From assembly GCF_019649055.1 (NCBI RefSeq), contig NW_026570737.1, positions 1 to 12,616 of the forward strand: a stretch of DNA of 12,616 nucleotides. The letters run 5' to 3'. Shown here piece after piece: positions 1 to 7,162 of this stretch (the stretch's first letter is position 1; each line of letters starts with the position of its first letter). A program made the position numbers and the translations under genes. The notes beneath the pieces were generated by a model. It made no database searches. It worked only from the letters and a program-made list of their open reading frames with translations, and was not told where the DNA came from. Origin of the DNA: Paramacrobiotus metropolitanus. Taxonomy: Eukaryota; Tardigrada; Eutardigrada; Parachela; Macrobiotidae.

Positions 1-89
1 AGTAGTGTGTCTGGAGAGGCACGGGCAGATTGCGCACAATATTGGGCAGGAATACGGGACATTGTCAGGGTGATAGAATAGCAGCCTAG

Positions 90-112
90 TGTGATTGGCT
101 GACTCCGCCCCT
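90..112. promoter_or_regulatory. CCAAT/GC-box-like patch
   Basis: An inverted CCAAT pentamer (ATTGG, 94-98) is followed seven bases later by a GC box-like CCGCCCC (105-111). This pairing is common in animal RNA polymerase II promoters. No TATA box or coding start can be tied to it, and the strand is unclear. It lies just before the 117-325 tandem duplication. It may be coincidental. Confidence 0.2.
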
Positions 113-116
113 TAAG

Positions 117-325
117 CCGAGACTGAGAACGAGACAGGACCGCTATTCTGGCTGCCTGCTCTGATTGACTGCAGTCCATATTGAGAGCGGAGACCAAACC
201 CGGATCTAGTTTGTAGGTCATGTTTACCGAGACTCGGACCGAGACAGGACCGCTAGTCTGGCAGCTCTAAACCCAGACTGAGAGCGGAGACAAGACCCGG
301 ATCTACTTTCTAGGTCATGTTTACC
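117..325. repeat. Diverged two-copy tandem duplication
   Basis: Copy 1 (about 117-228) and copy 2 (about 227-325) share the ordered blocks CCGAGACT, GAGACAGGACCGCTA, TGAGAGCGGAGAC, ACCCGGATCTA and TAGGTCATGTTTACC. Copy 1 carries about 13 extra bases in its middle. The copies are clearly homologous but have drifted, so the duplication is not recent. No coding function is visible. It could be part of an upstream regulatory region or a fragment of a dispersed repeat. Confidence 0.75.
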
Positions 326-375
326 CCTTTTCTTTTGCTCATTTTTTCCCTCCCTCTTTTATTTTGTTTTCACCG
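322..375. other. Polypyrimidine tract; no gene
   Basis: This is a T/C-rich run with few purines, directly after the second copy of the tandem duplication. The following stretch to about 560 has no ORF of note. It does contain two similar words, ATCGGTAAAACAGG (about 524-537) and ATCGGTAAACTGG (about 554-566). A minus-strand ATTAAA (517 to 512) could serve as a variant poly(A) signal for the minus-strand gene that ends at 572 or 700. That assignment is a guess. Confidence 0.4.
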
Positions 376-571
376 AATAACAATGGACAAAGTTTAAGTA
401 AAACAAATCAGGCCGCATGAACATACGCAGGAGTAACTGTACAGTCTTTGACAAAAATACATTTCGGAGAAACGCGAGAATGGTCAACATAGGGATCTCC
501 CGTTGGCCATATTTAATAAAATATCGGTAAAACAGGTAAATAAAAAGTATAAAATCGGTAAACTGGACACA

Positions 572-712
572 TTATCGAACAAACAGCAGGCAACTAAAAG
601 TCCGATTGTCTTTCCAATGGGCCGTGTAAATTTCCGTCATTAGTGCCAGAAATTCTGGATATGGCAAGGTTATTATCCGGTCGAACTGGAAAAATCGGAT
701 CATACGGCCGTG
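572..712 (-). other. Possible -1 frame extension of the 110-aa ORF
   Basis: Directly after the heptamer A-AAA-AAC (minus strand, 718 down to 712), the -1 frame is open for 46 codons to TAA at 574-572. Its composition looks protein-like (for example TEIYTAHWKDN) and not low-complexity. The heptamer is in the exact zero-frame phase used by -1 ribosomal frameshifting (codons AAA, AAC). A shift would give about 153 residues instead of 110. I see no convincing downstream pseudoknot, only a weak ATCCG/CGGAT pairing. A one-base indel in the A6 run, real or from sequencing, is the simpler explanation. Confidence 0.3.
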
Positions 713-1032
713 TTTTTTGTTAATGCGGAGTGCAACGCGTAAACACCCCGGACCAGCAAATCCAATCTTGCAGCCTTCGCCCTTAAATCCTCGTCCAAAC
801 ATCCCGCCCGGGGATTCCCATAAATCATTTCCATGAATGAATTGAGGTATGTGGATTGTAGTCGTACGCCGTATTCCCTGGCCAGTGCCAATCCATACGC
901 ATCCGGTTGAGCGTCATGTATTAAAAAACAGTATTCGTATTCTAGACACCAAAACGCTATAATTTTTGGTGTAATTTTATATATTGTATAACTTCGAAAA
1001 GTTCCTATAATTTCTACACCGTTGTCAGCCAT
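700..1032 (-). CDS. Hypothetical small protein, 110 aa
   Basis: I do not recognise this protein. It is the most protein-like ORF in the window. It opens with a true ATG preceded by AAA (purine at -3, sequence AAAATGG), so the start context is reasonable for a eukaryote. Residues 6-38 are strand-like, rich in I, Y, F and W. A polar turn follows (HDAQPD, 39-44). The rest is helical, including a charged amphipathic segment at 80-104 starting LDEDLRAKAARLDLL. No signal peptide, membrane span or metal-binding cysteine cluster is seen. The ORF ends in TGA four codons after an AAAAAAC heptamer, and the -1 frame stays open to 572. Its upstream block resembles that of the broken ORFs at 6431-6776 and 7901-8237, which suggests a small gene family. 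It could be an exon of a spliced gene, or a decayed gene. Confidence 0.45.
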   Translation of the reverse strand: MADNGVEIIGTFRSYTIYKITPKIIAFWCLEYEYCFLIHDAQPDAYGLALAREYGVRLQSTYLNSFMEMIYGNPRAGCLDEDLRAKAARLDLLVRGVYALHSALTKNTAV

Positions 1033-1140
1033 TTTGCACAGATTGTGATGAGTAACAAAATTTTGTTCCCGCTTTCACTGAGCACGAGCAAAGTAAGTTT
1101 GTCGGTGACAGCTGGTGGTGGTGGCGTAACTGGCGATAAG
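1033..1140 (-). promoter_or_regulatory. Conserved upstream block of the 110-aa ORF
   Basis: Read on the minus strand toward the ATG at 1032, this block aligns with the block ahead of the broken ORF starting at 6776 (and its mirror at 7901). Shared features in order are TTACGCCACC/TTACGTCACC, CCAGCTGTCAC with an E-box core CAGCTG (1109-1114), CAAACT, a CTCRGTGAAAG word, and finally ATGGCTRACA at the start codon. No TATA box is visible. Similarity of the upstream DNA together with the start codon suggests a duplicated promoter or 5' UTR. Function is inferred only from this conservation. Confidence 0.5.
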
Positions 1141-1148
1141 CCTACAGT

Positions 1149-1415
1149 ACTTGTACTTTACACCTGAACCACACCGCACCGGACTCAGCACAGCTCGGCA
1201 CGGTAAAGACATGGCCAAAAGTACCGAACCGCCATGTACAGGTACTGTATGTATGTACTGCCACTACTCAGAAACAATAATATAAAATGTACTAGTACAG
1301 TTCTTTGCATTCGTATAGGCAGAACGCGCTAACAGCATGCTTTCTGATGAAAATCAGACAGCATCCGGCAGCGTCTGGTGATGTGACTTTTCTCTGAAAG
1401 TGCCAGGAGAAAACA
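1149..1415 (+). repeat. Short tandem unit 1
   Basis: The unit starts with ACTTGTACTTTACA, then a C-rich CACCG-type head. The core reads roughly GTACAGGTACTGTATG...CTGCCACTACTC...AAACAA...TTTGCATTCGTATAGGCAGAACGCGCTAACAG, then CTTTCTGAT and AATCAGACAGCATCCGGC. The same ordered words recur in units 2 and 3, and more weakly in units 4-6 inside the palindrome arms. ORFs across it are shadows of the repeat. Confidence 0.8.
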
Positions 1416-1705
1416 CTATTTATACTTACACACTGCACCGCACCGCACCGGCACCAAGCACAGCACCGGTCTCCCGCACAGCACGGCACCGCAAAGGTAC
1501 GGTAAACAGGACCTAACCACCATGTACAAATACTGTGTGTGTTTATACTGCCACTACTCGTAACCAAATATAAATTGTACGAGTACGGTGCTTTGCCCTC
1601 GTATAGACAGAGCGCGCTAACAGCTTGCTTTCCGATTAAAATCAGACAGCATCCGGCATCGTCTGCCGATGTGGCTATTCTCAGAAAGCACCAAGAGAAA
1701 ACAAT
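1416..1705 (+). repeat. Short tandem unit 2
   Basis: This is the closest relative of unit 1. It shares CTGCCACTACTCG, TGTACGAGTAC, CTCGTATAGACAGAGCGCGC, TAACAGCTTGCTTTC and AAAATCAGACAGCATCCGGC, and it ends in a CAAGAGAAAACAATA tail matching CAGGAGAAAACACTA of unit 1. The head is a CACCGCACCG run. No gene is seen. Confidence 0.8.
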
Positions 1706-2049
1706 ACTTGTACTTACATACTGCATTGGCCCGCTACGGACCGCACTGACTCCTGCACAGCACCGCCCTGCTCCCAGCACCGGCCCCCGCACAGCGCCGA
1801 CCCCCTCACAGCACCGCCGCACACACAGCACGGGAACGTACAGGTACTGTATTTACTGCACTGTCATTAATCGCAAACAAATAGTACGAGTCCTGTACTT
1901 TGCACTCATATGGTCAGGACCCGGCAGCAGCCTGCTTTCTGGATAAAAGTTAGATAGCATTCGGCTGCGAGCATGCACACTGTCTGTTCAATCATCGAAC
2001 TTTGGGGCGGAAGCAACTTTTATCTGTAGTTTTAATCAGAAAAATGTTC
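1706..2049 (+). repeat. Short tandem unit 3
   Basis: The unit opens with ACTTGTACTTACATACTGC, followed by the longest C-rich head (about 1725-1830) and the core TACTGTATTTACTGCACTGTC...GCAAACAAATA...TTTGCACTCATATGG...CAGCCTGCTTTCTG. After the core it carries ATCGAACTTTGGGGCGGAAGCAA and a TCTGTAGTTTTAATCAG tail. Those words link it to units 5 and 6 rather than to units 1-2. Its last 20 bases are where the matched part of the palindrome begins. Confidence 0.75.
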
Positions 2050-2724
2050 ACTTGTACCTAACGAAATTCAATACTAGGTGTGACAAACCAACCAGCCAGT
2101 TGATTGGACAAACCAGCCATGCACTGTATGTATTTTACTGTACTACGTGCAAACAAATATACGAGTACGAGTACAAATATAGAAATATTGTACGAGTAGT
2201 GTACTTTGTACTCATATGGACAAAGCGCACCAAAACAGTAAGCTGTGACATTGCTGTCTGAATAAAATCAGTCAGTATCTGTCATCACCTGTGAGCGTGC
2301 AGCCTGTCTGTACAGTCATCAAATGTTGGAGCAAAATTAACATTAACTTATGAGGTGATTAACATTATATATAAGTTTACTTGTGCTTATGAGCATTGAA
2401 TAGCAGAAGTACATACTGGTCGGCACAAACAATATAAACGTACATGCGTGACGTAGTTGCACATCCACCGGGAAGAGCCGCGCGCCAGCGTCTTGAACCA
2501 TACGTTGTTCGCATATTGATTAACGGATATTATAGTATGTATTATAAAATATTGACGTACAAAAATCAAGCTCCAACCACAAAATAGAGAAATTTATTAT
2601 TTTCTTATGAAATATGTGAAATTCCACGCATCGATTCCTCCCCGAAATAGCACGTACAGCGCAACTACACAGGCTGCTGCTCAGGTACCGAAGTGGTTCA
2701 GATCGGTGAAGTGATGTGGTTACC
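2050..2724 (+). repeat. Long tandem unit 4 (left arm)
   Basis: This unit has the same core order as units 1-3: TACTGT, GCAAACAAATATACGAGTAC, GTACTTTGTACTCATATGGAC and AAAATCAGTCAG. It also has a second module, about 2380-2640, absent from the short units: CTGGTCGGCACAAACAAT, CATCCACCGGGAAGAGC, TCTTGAACCATACGTTGTTC and GCATAT. It then has a tail, CTCCAACCACAAAATAGAG, leading to ATGTGAAATTCCACGC. The C-rich head is missing here. It mirrors about 11941-12598. Unit boundaries are approximate. Confidence 0.7.
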
Positions 2725-3387
2725 TACAATGAATATTACTTATTACAACTCCACTGCACCAGGGAACTGATATATACATAGATCTCTACAAGTACCGTGT
2801 AGAATGTACCGCACCACACCGGACCCCACACAACACCGCACCATACCGGCTTCGGCGCAACGATGCACTGCACGGTACCGTATAGGTATTGTACGTATTG
2901 TACTGTCACTACCCGCAAACAAAATATATACTGTACAAGTACTGTACTTTGCACTTATATTGACAGAACGCAGCAACCGCCTGCTTTTTGATTGAAAGCA
3001 GTTACCATCCAGCTGCAAGCATGCATCTTGTCTGTTCAGTTATCGAACTTTGGGTCAGAAGCAATTTATTTTTACGATTAAAACTACAGATAAGTTTACT
3101 TGTAAAAATAGGAATGCAATATTAGATGTACATGCTGCAAACAATGCAAGATTTACACTGGTCGGAGCAAACTTGGTAGTCGTACCGTGCTGACATCCAC
3201 CGGAGACAGCTGCGCGTAAGTGTCTTAAAGCATATGTTTTTCGCATATTTCAAAACACATATTACAAATTAATACGATTATAATGACATACAGACACATG
3301 CTTCAACTAAAAAAGCGGTATTTAACCTTTTTCAATGTCAAATGTGGAATTCCACACGTTGACACTATGAAACGGCTAAAAAACAAT
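2725..3387 (+). repeat. Long tandem unit 5 (left arm)
   Basis: A C-rich head (about 2808-2880) is followed by the core (TACTGTCACTACCCGCAAAC, TGTACTTTGCACTTATATTG, CGCCTGCTTTTTGATTG), then ATCGAACTTTGGGTCAGAAG. The second module follows: GATGTACATGCTGCAAAC, CTGGTCGGAGCAAACTTGG, CATCCACCGGAGACAGC and CATATGTTTTTCGCATATTTC. The tail is CATGCTTCAACTAAAAAAGCGG leading to ATGTGGAATTCCACACG. It aligns block by block with units 4 and 6, with heavy divergence. It mirrors about 11286-11940. Confidence 0.7.
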
Positions 3388-4331
3388 ACTTTTACCTTTA
3401 CCGCACTGGACCACACCGGACCAGCACCACGGCGCACCGCATCCCATGACGCCGCACAGAACCGGACCCGAACGCCCAGGCAGAGTAGCCATGTACTGTA
3501 TATACTGTACTTCCACTACTAGCAAAGAAAGACATATTGTACGAGTACTGTTCTGTTTACTCAGATGGCCAGAGACGCAGACAGGAAGCTGGTTGATTGC
3601 GATCAGATAGCGTCCAGTAGCGACAAGGCTGCCTAGGCTTGTCTGCTAAGACATCAAACTTTTAGGCAGAAGCAGCTTATTCTTCTGATTGAGACTACAG
3701 ATAAGTTATACTTATCCCTATGAAAATCTGTAATAGATGTACACAGAAAAAACAACACCGTATATATACTGTACCGCACAAGCATTTCAGTTGCACATTT
3801 ACCGTGACGCATGTATCCACTGGGATGGAAACTGTTTTTAAACATAAGGTGTTTGCATATTTACAAACAGATATTAGTAATATTTTAATGGGCAATAGCC
3901 GCCAAGATCATGATTGCATGCGCTTGTACACTACCAGAAAGTTAATATTTAATCAATTCTGTAACAACCAAAATCGAAAGCAGTAGAACACACTTTTCAG
4001 TTAAGTCTCGAATTTTGACGACCCATGAAATGCAACAGGTCACTCATAGCGGGGCCAAATACCCCAGTCTCAATCACTAAAAGATAAAAAAGTATCCGTT
4101 ATCCAAAAACTGATTTGTTCGGCGCTTGGAATTTTTGCAAGCTGAGCAACATGTCCAGGTTTCTTACAGCTGCCGGTGACATGCGGCTGTACAACAACTA
4201 GTTGCATCACACACCAGCACTTTATTGGTGATTAATATAATCAAATTAGCTACAGATACTGTGCTTCAACCACAAAAGAGCGGCAATAAATATTATATTT
4301 TGTGATATGTAGATTTCAAAACAAATAGACA
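3388..4331 (+). repeat. Long tandem unit 6 (left arm), interrupted
   Basis: The opening ACTTTTACCTTTACCGCACTGG resembles the start of unit 3. A C-rich head (3405-3480), the core (TACTTCCACTACTAGCAAAG, TGTACGAGTACTGTTC, ATCAGATAGCGTCCAG), ATCAAACTTTTAGGCAGAAG and a diverged second module (TAGATGTACACAG, TATCCACTGGGATGGAAAC, GTTTGCATATTTAC) follow. The expected tail (GCTTCAACCACAAAAGAGCG, about 4266) appears only some 300 bp later than in unit 5, so an insertion lies between. An 88-aa ORF at 3720-3986 crosses the repeat. Its mirror copy differs at three codons, all changing the residue, which argues against selection on a protein. Confidence 0.65.
3885..4235. mobile_element. Possible insertion inside unit 6 (left arm)
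   Basis: Compared with units 4 and 5, unit 6 has about 300-350 extra bases between its second module and its tail. The edges carry a weak inverted repeat, TTAATGGGCAATA (3885-3897) against TATTGGTGATTAA (4223-4235), which is 10 of 13 when reversed. No transposase or clear target duplication is seen. The insertion is present in both arms, so it predates the inverted duplication. It could instead be ancestral sequence lost from the other units. Confidence 0.35.
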
Positions 4332-4629
4332 TTTACCGTATACAGTAGGGAAGTTTTTGATTTGCAAAATTGCATACGCAATAAATAGAAGACAACGTTT
4401 AAAACATGGAGTTTTTCTCATCAGAAATTTGAAAGATTTTATTCAGTGACAATACTACATAAAACTACGTTAACTTCCTCTCAAATTGGCACCGTTAAAG
4501 TAGTTTTTAAATACATTTTTCTTGACATTTTCGAAATTTTTCGCTTAAAACGCAAATCAGTTTAGCCGCCGGGGACTAGTAAGTTCTTTATTATTACACA
4601 GACTGCATGGCTGGGACCAGCATATTCAT

Positions 4630-4650
4630 TTGACCACGATCTGTGGTCAA
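4630..4650. other. Perfect 8-bp stem hairpin
   Basis: TTGACCAC (4630-4637) and GTGGTCAA (4643-4650) form a perfect inverted repeat around GATCT. The mirror copy is in the right arm near 10027-10047. It could be a dyad protein-binding site or chance. Confidence 0.5.
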
Positions 4651-5310
4651 TCATCAGCCATGGCGCTATAAGAATACATACCCTGTTCCAATAAGAAAAC
4701 TCGACTTAAAACAGCAGCAGTATAAGTGAAAATAAGATCCAACTTAAAACAATAAGGACAAGCACAATACCAAGTAAAAATTCATGTTAAACGTTAGCCA
4801 TCAACGTAAACTGCAACTTCTGCATTCAGTCCGTGTTTCGATTTATCGATGCGCAGTGTTCCATAGTAATTATCAAGTATTGAACATATGTAATGGTTTA
4901 GTAAGTATTGCAACTATGACGATTTGGAAGCAAACGGAAGCAACACATCTTTGGAATAATTATTTTTAATAGTCATTTGTGCTTGGCTTGTCGTTTCCTT
5001 CTAACGTGCATTAGCGCGATCAAGCAAATCATTTCCATAAAATCGGGTCTGTCATACCGATCCCAAAGGACGAATAGTATGTACTTGCTAAACTCAGGAA
5101 TTCAGAAAAAACCCGAGCAGCCCAGAAAAACATAAAAATGCGATTTATAAATTCTGTAGCAAGTGCATGGGGCGGTAGAGAAAATGCATGTTGCGGTGGA
5201 AAGATGTTCGACATAGCGAGGACACAGTACATACAGGCTAAGTACGTACTGAGCAGCGGGGGATAATAACAATATTATTATTATTACATCAGGAGCAGGC
5301 AAACTGCTAA

Positions 5311-5547
5311 ACGGGGCTTCAACGTCTGGGTCAGCGTTGTTCTGTGCACACCCACTACAGTGACTGTGTTAATTTGTACAGGGTATTAGAACGGGTGCTT
5401 TACACCAGATATTCAACCATTGGCGTATGTATAATCGCCTTTGCGATTTTTTTATATCTGTATATTTTTGTGTGTGCATATATTTGCTGTTATTGCGTAT
5501 TTCGAGATTCCAAATATTGCAATAACTTTCATTGTATAAATCAATAA
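5311..5547 (+). other. Open frame with one hydrophobic segment, intact in both arms
   Basis: The frame is open from 5311 to TAA at 5545-5547, and its mirror (9130-9333 and onward, minus strand) is identical across the last 67 codons. Counting from the GTG at 5344, residues 26-53 form a strongly hydrophobic, aromatic- and cysteine-rich segment that would span a membrane. There is no ATG anywhere in the frame, so it cannot be a stand-alone eukaryotic gene unless spliced. Identity between the arms may only reflect recent duplication. I do not recognise it. Confidence 0.15.
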
Positions 5548-5871
5548 TATATTAAGTATTTATTTGAACGGACCGATTTTGCGGCGGGCGGCTGCATGGA
5601 CAACCACGGCTGCCTGAAACGGTGTCTATGCACTGACTTTGTAGGTATTTACTCCCCAACAATTTTACAATGCAGTTCCAATTTTAAAAAAAGCAATATT
5701 TTACTGGTTCTAGTGTACTGTTTTTCTAATAAATACCCCAGGGGTTGTAATATTTATTCATGTAAATGCAGAAAATTAGTTTTGTAAAGACTAGCTCTGG
5801 GAAAGTTGAATTGCGGGTAAATAATTATTAAGTTTTACAACGGAACTCGTCAAAATAATGGGGATGTCGAA

Positions 5872-5899
5872 ATACCGCGTATGCCTCCGACCGCGGTAT
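5872..5899. other. Hairpin with overlapping direct repeat
   Basis: ATACCGCG (5872-5879) pairs with CGCGGTAT (5892-5899) around 12 bases. The same stretch also reads as an imperfect direct repeat, ACCGCGTATGC then ACCGCGGTATGC. The mirror is at about 8778-8806 in the right arm. No function is assigned. Confidence 0.5.
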
Positions 5900-6430
5900 G
5901 CTCTGTGTTTTACACTACCCTCTTGTGTGGATGTTGAACATTGCAACACCCACAATTTGTTTTTTACTTCCTGTGTGCACTGGGTATTTCTTTGTTAAAA
6001 TCAAATTTATATTTTTTGACGTATATAACTCATGACTATATACCCTCTAGATGCAACCATTTTTGATGCCGCGCAAGCAAACGGCTTTTAGCCCTACGTA
6101 TACGAATGATGTGGTAACAAAATGTCATAACACAAAGCAAAAATATTTTAACTTAAAATTTGATATTTTGATCAAATTTATGATGACGTACTAAAGCAAG
6201 TGCTAGGAAACGCGCAAAAGTAAAATTTTTTGCATGTTGACAAATTTATGTGCAGTTGTGCATAACACTGTAACCAATTACACTTTAAAAAAAAACAATC
6301 TACACCGTGTTGGCCGGGTTACTTACCATAAATACACAAGCATCGAGTTGTGTCTGTTTATACCGAGTGCGTAGCATACTTGTACCGTAAGTATTCGCAA
6401 TTGATACCGCAGATACAGTACTAATTACCA

Positions 6431-6776
6431 CTAAAGTACTAAAACCGTGTTTGAAAGTGCGCGCAAGTGAAGGTTTTGGTTCGTGTTCACGAATTTGTTC
6501 AGATGGTGTACCGGGTCACTACCCTGAAGTAGAGAATGATCGAGTTGCTGACGACTCATGTGTATATCCATGTGTGCAGCACGCTGGCACCAAACGTAAT
6601 TGTATTTAATATCAAAAATAGTAACTTCCGACACCGTTGGCCTGGTTGAAGGTTTTCGGACAAAAACACCAAAGTATCGTACTTATCCGGGTGCACAAGT
6701 ATGACTTTATCCGTCAATGCATTTCTGCGTTCATTGTACTGCAATAGCCGGCATACTATAATATAATGTTAGCCAT
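6431..6776 (-). pseudogene. Broken ORF (left arm), possible relative of the 700-1032 gene
   Basis: The start ATGGCTAACA at 6776 (minus strand) sits just downstream of an upstream block shared with the 700-1032 gene, but its own frame meets TAG at codon 7. The next frame is open for about 62 codons (6744-6556; for example ALTDKVILVHPDKYDTLVFL), then another frame continues to 6431. Similarity to the intact ORF beyond the first codons is weak. Both use a QP-containing polar segment at a similar distance, which is only suggestive. Frame changes plus the early stop point to a decayed copy. A spliced or unrelated origin cannot be excluded. Confidence 0.4.
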
Positions 6777-6899
6777 CTTCTAAGAAGTTGCGAAAAGCGT
6801 ACCGAAGCTGTGTATCAACTTTCACCGAGTAAATGCACATCAGTTTGCCAGTGACAGCTGGAGTGGTGACGTAATTGGTGATTGGTCACAGTAACTTTT
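6777..6899 (-). promoter_or_regulatory. Conserved upstream block at the inner end of the left arm
   Basis: Read on the minus strand it contains ACCAATCACCAATTACGTCA (CCAAT words and an ACGTCA half-site), CCAGCTGTCAC with E-box core CAGCTG (6855-6860), and CTCGGTGAAAG, then the start codon at 6776. It aligns with 1033-1140. The palindrome arm ends exactly at its distal edge (6899), so the two mirrored copies face each other across the spacer and both point outward, away from the centre. Confidence 0.5.
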
Positions 6900-6966
6900 A
6901 ATAATAAAACTAAGGGCATATTTGTCACAGTATGACAATACTCAGTTAAAAATGATAGTTGTAGTT

Positions 6967-7128
6967 AAAGTCGTTGTTCGCATACAACTGAACGTAGCGA
7001 CCCGGGTCGCTACGTTCGGTTTAAACAAAAGATATAACCTCGGTTGGTAATCCCGTTGGCTTCCATGCCTAACGGTTTGACTCTAAATATGTGGAAATTC
7101 GACTCAGTTGTATGCGAACAACGACTTT
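6967..7128. mobile_element. MITE-like element with perfect 25-bp TIRs
   Basis: The left terminus 6967-6991 (starting AAAGTCGTTGTTCGC) and the right terminus 7104-7128 (ending GCGAACAACGACTTT) are perfect reverse complements over 25 bases. Similarity continues weakly outward (ATAGTT at 6955-6960 and its complement near 7134-7139), so the true ends may lie a little farther out. The element is only 162 bp, with no coding capacity. No clear target-site duplication is seen, so I cannot assign a superfamily. It lies only in the spacer, not in the arms. Confidence 0.7.
6990..7017. repeat. Perfect 28-bp palindrome
   Basis: The half-site GAACGTAGCGACCC is followed without a gap by its exact complement, with CCCGGG in the middle. 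It is GC-rich in an AT-rich spacer and lies immediately inside the left TIR of the MITE-like element, overlapping it by two bases. It would extrude a 14-bp stem. Confidence 0.9.
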
Positions 7129-7162
7129 GCCCTAACTATTTCTAACATACTCATGACAGGAA

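Larger units (their letters stand above)
4332..6430. other. Inner left-arm region without a convincing gene
   Basis: About 2.1 kb is AT-rich and shared with the right arm. The small ORFs here fail the arm comparison. The 61-aa ORF at 4784-4969, the 63-aa ORF at 5596-5787, and a frame through 4981-5310 are each shifted by a one-base indel in one of the two arms. One open stretch at 5311-5547 is intact in both arms and is listed separately. Small hairpins occur at 4630-4650 and 5872-5899. I see no repeat-unit core in this stretch. Confidence 0.6.
2030..6899 (+). repeat. Left arm of a long inverted repeat (palindrome)
   Basis: The arm is the reverse complement of 7778-12616. Paired positions sum to 14677 near the centre (6899/7778, 6744/7933, 5344/9333) and drift to 14675 at 3895/10780, about 14666 at 2736/11930 and 14646 at 2030/12616, because of small indels. 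Roughly the inner 400 bp (6500-6899) appear identical between arms by eye. The outer kilobase has multiple short indels. The arm spans repeat units 4-6, about 2.1 kb without a convincing gene, and a broken ORF with its upstream block. The outer limit may lie left of 2030, but the window has no matching right-arm sequence to test this. Confidence 0.97.

Noticed and set aside
1292-1831. 179-codon minus-strand open frame, the longest in the window
   Set aside because: It runs across tandem units 1-3. The cysteine- and arginine-rich product comes from reading the CACCG-type heads, and the same words recur with the repeat period. It is a shadow of the repeat, not a gene.
1539-1946. 135-codon plus-strand frame
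   Set aside because: It overlaps units 2 and 3 and is proline/threonine-rich only because of the C-rich head. It has no independent support.
1149-2049. CRISPR-like or simple satellite array
   Set aside because: The units are 267-344 bp and diverged along their whole length, with no short identical repeats alternating with unique spacers.
3720-3986. 88-codon frame present in both arms
   Set aside because: It crosses the diverged second module of unit 6. The few differences from the mirror copy (10689-10955) all change the residue, which does not suggest protein selection.
5596-5787. 63-codon ATG frame with many cysteines
   Set aside because: The mirror copy has six instead of seven A residues in a run and is frameshifted, so the frame is not maintained.
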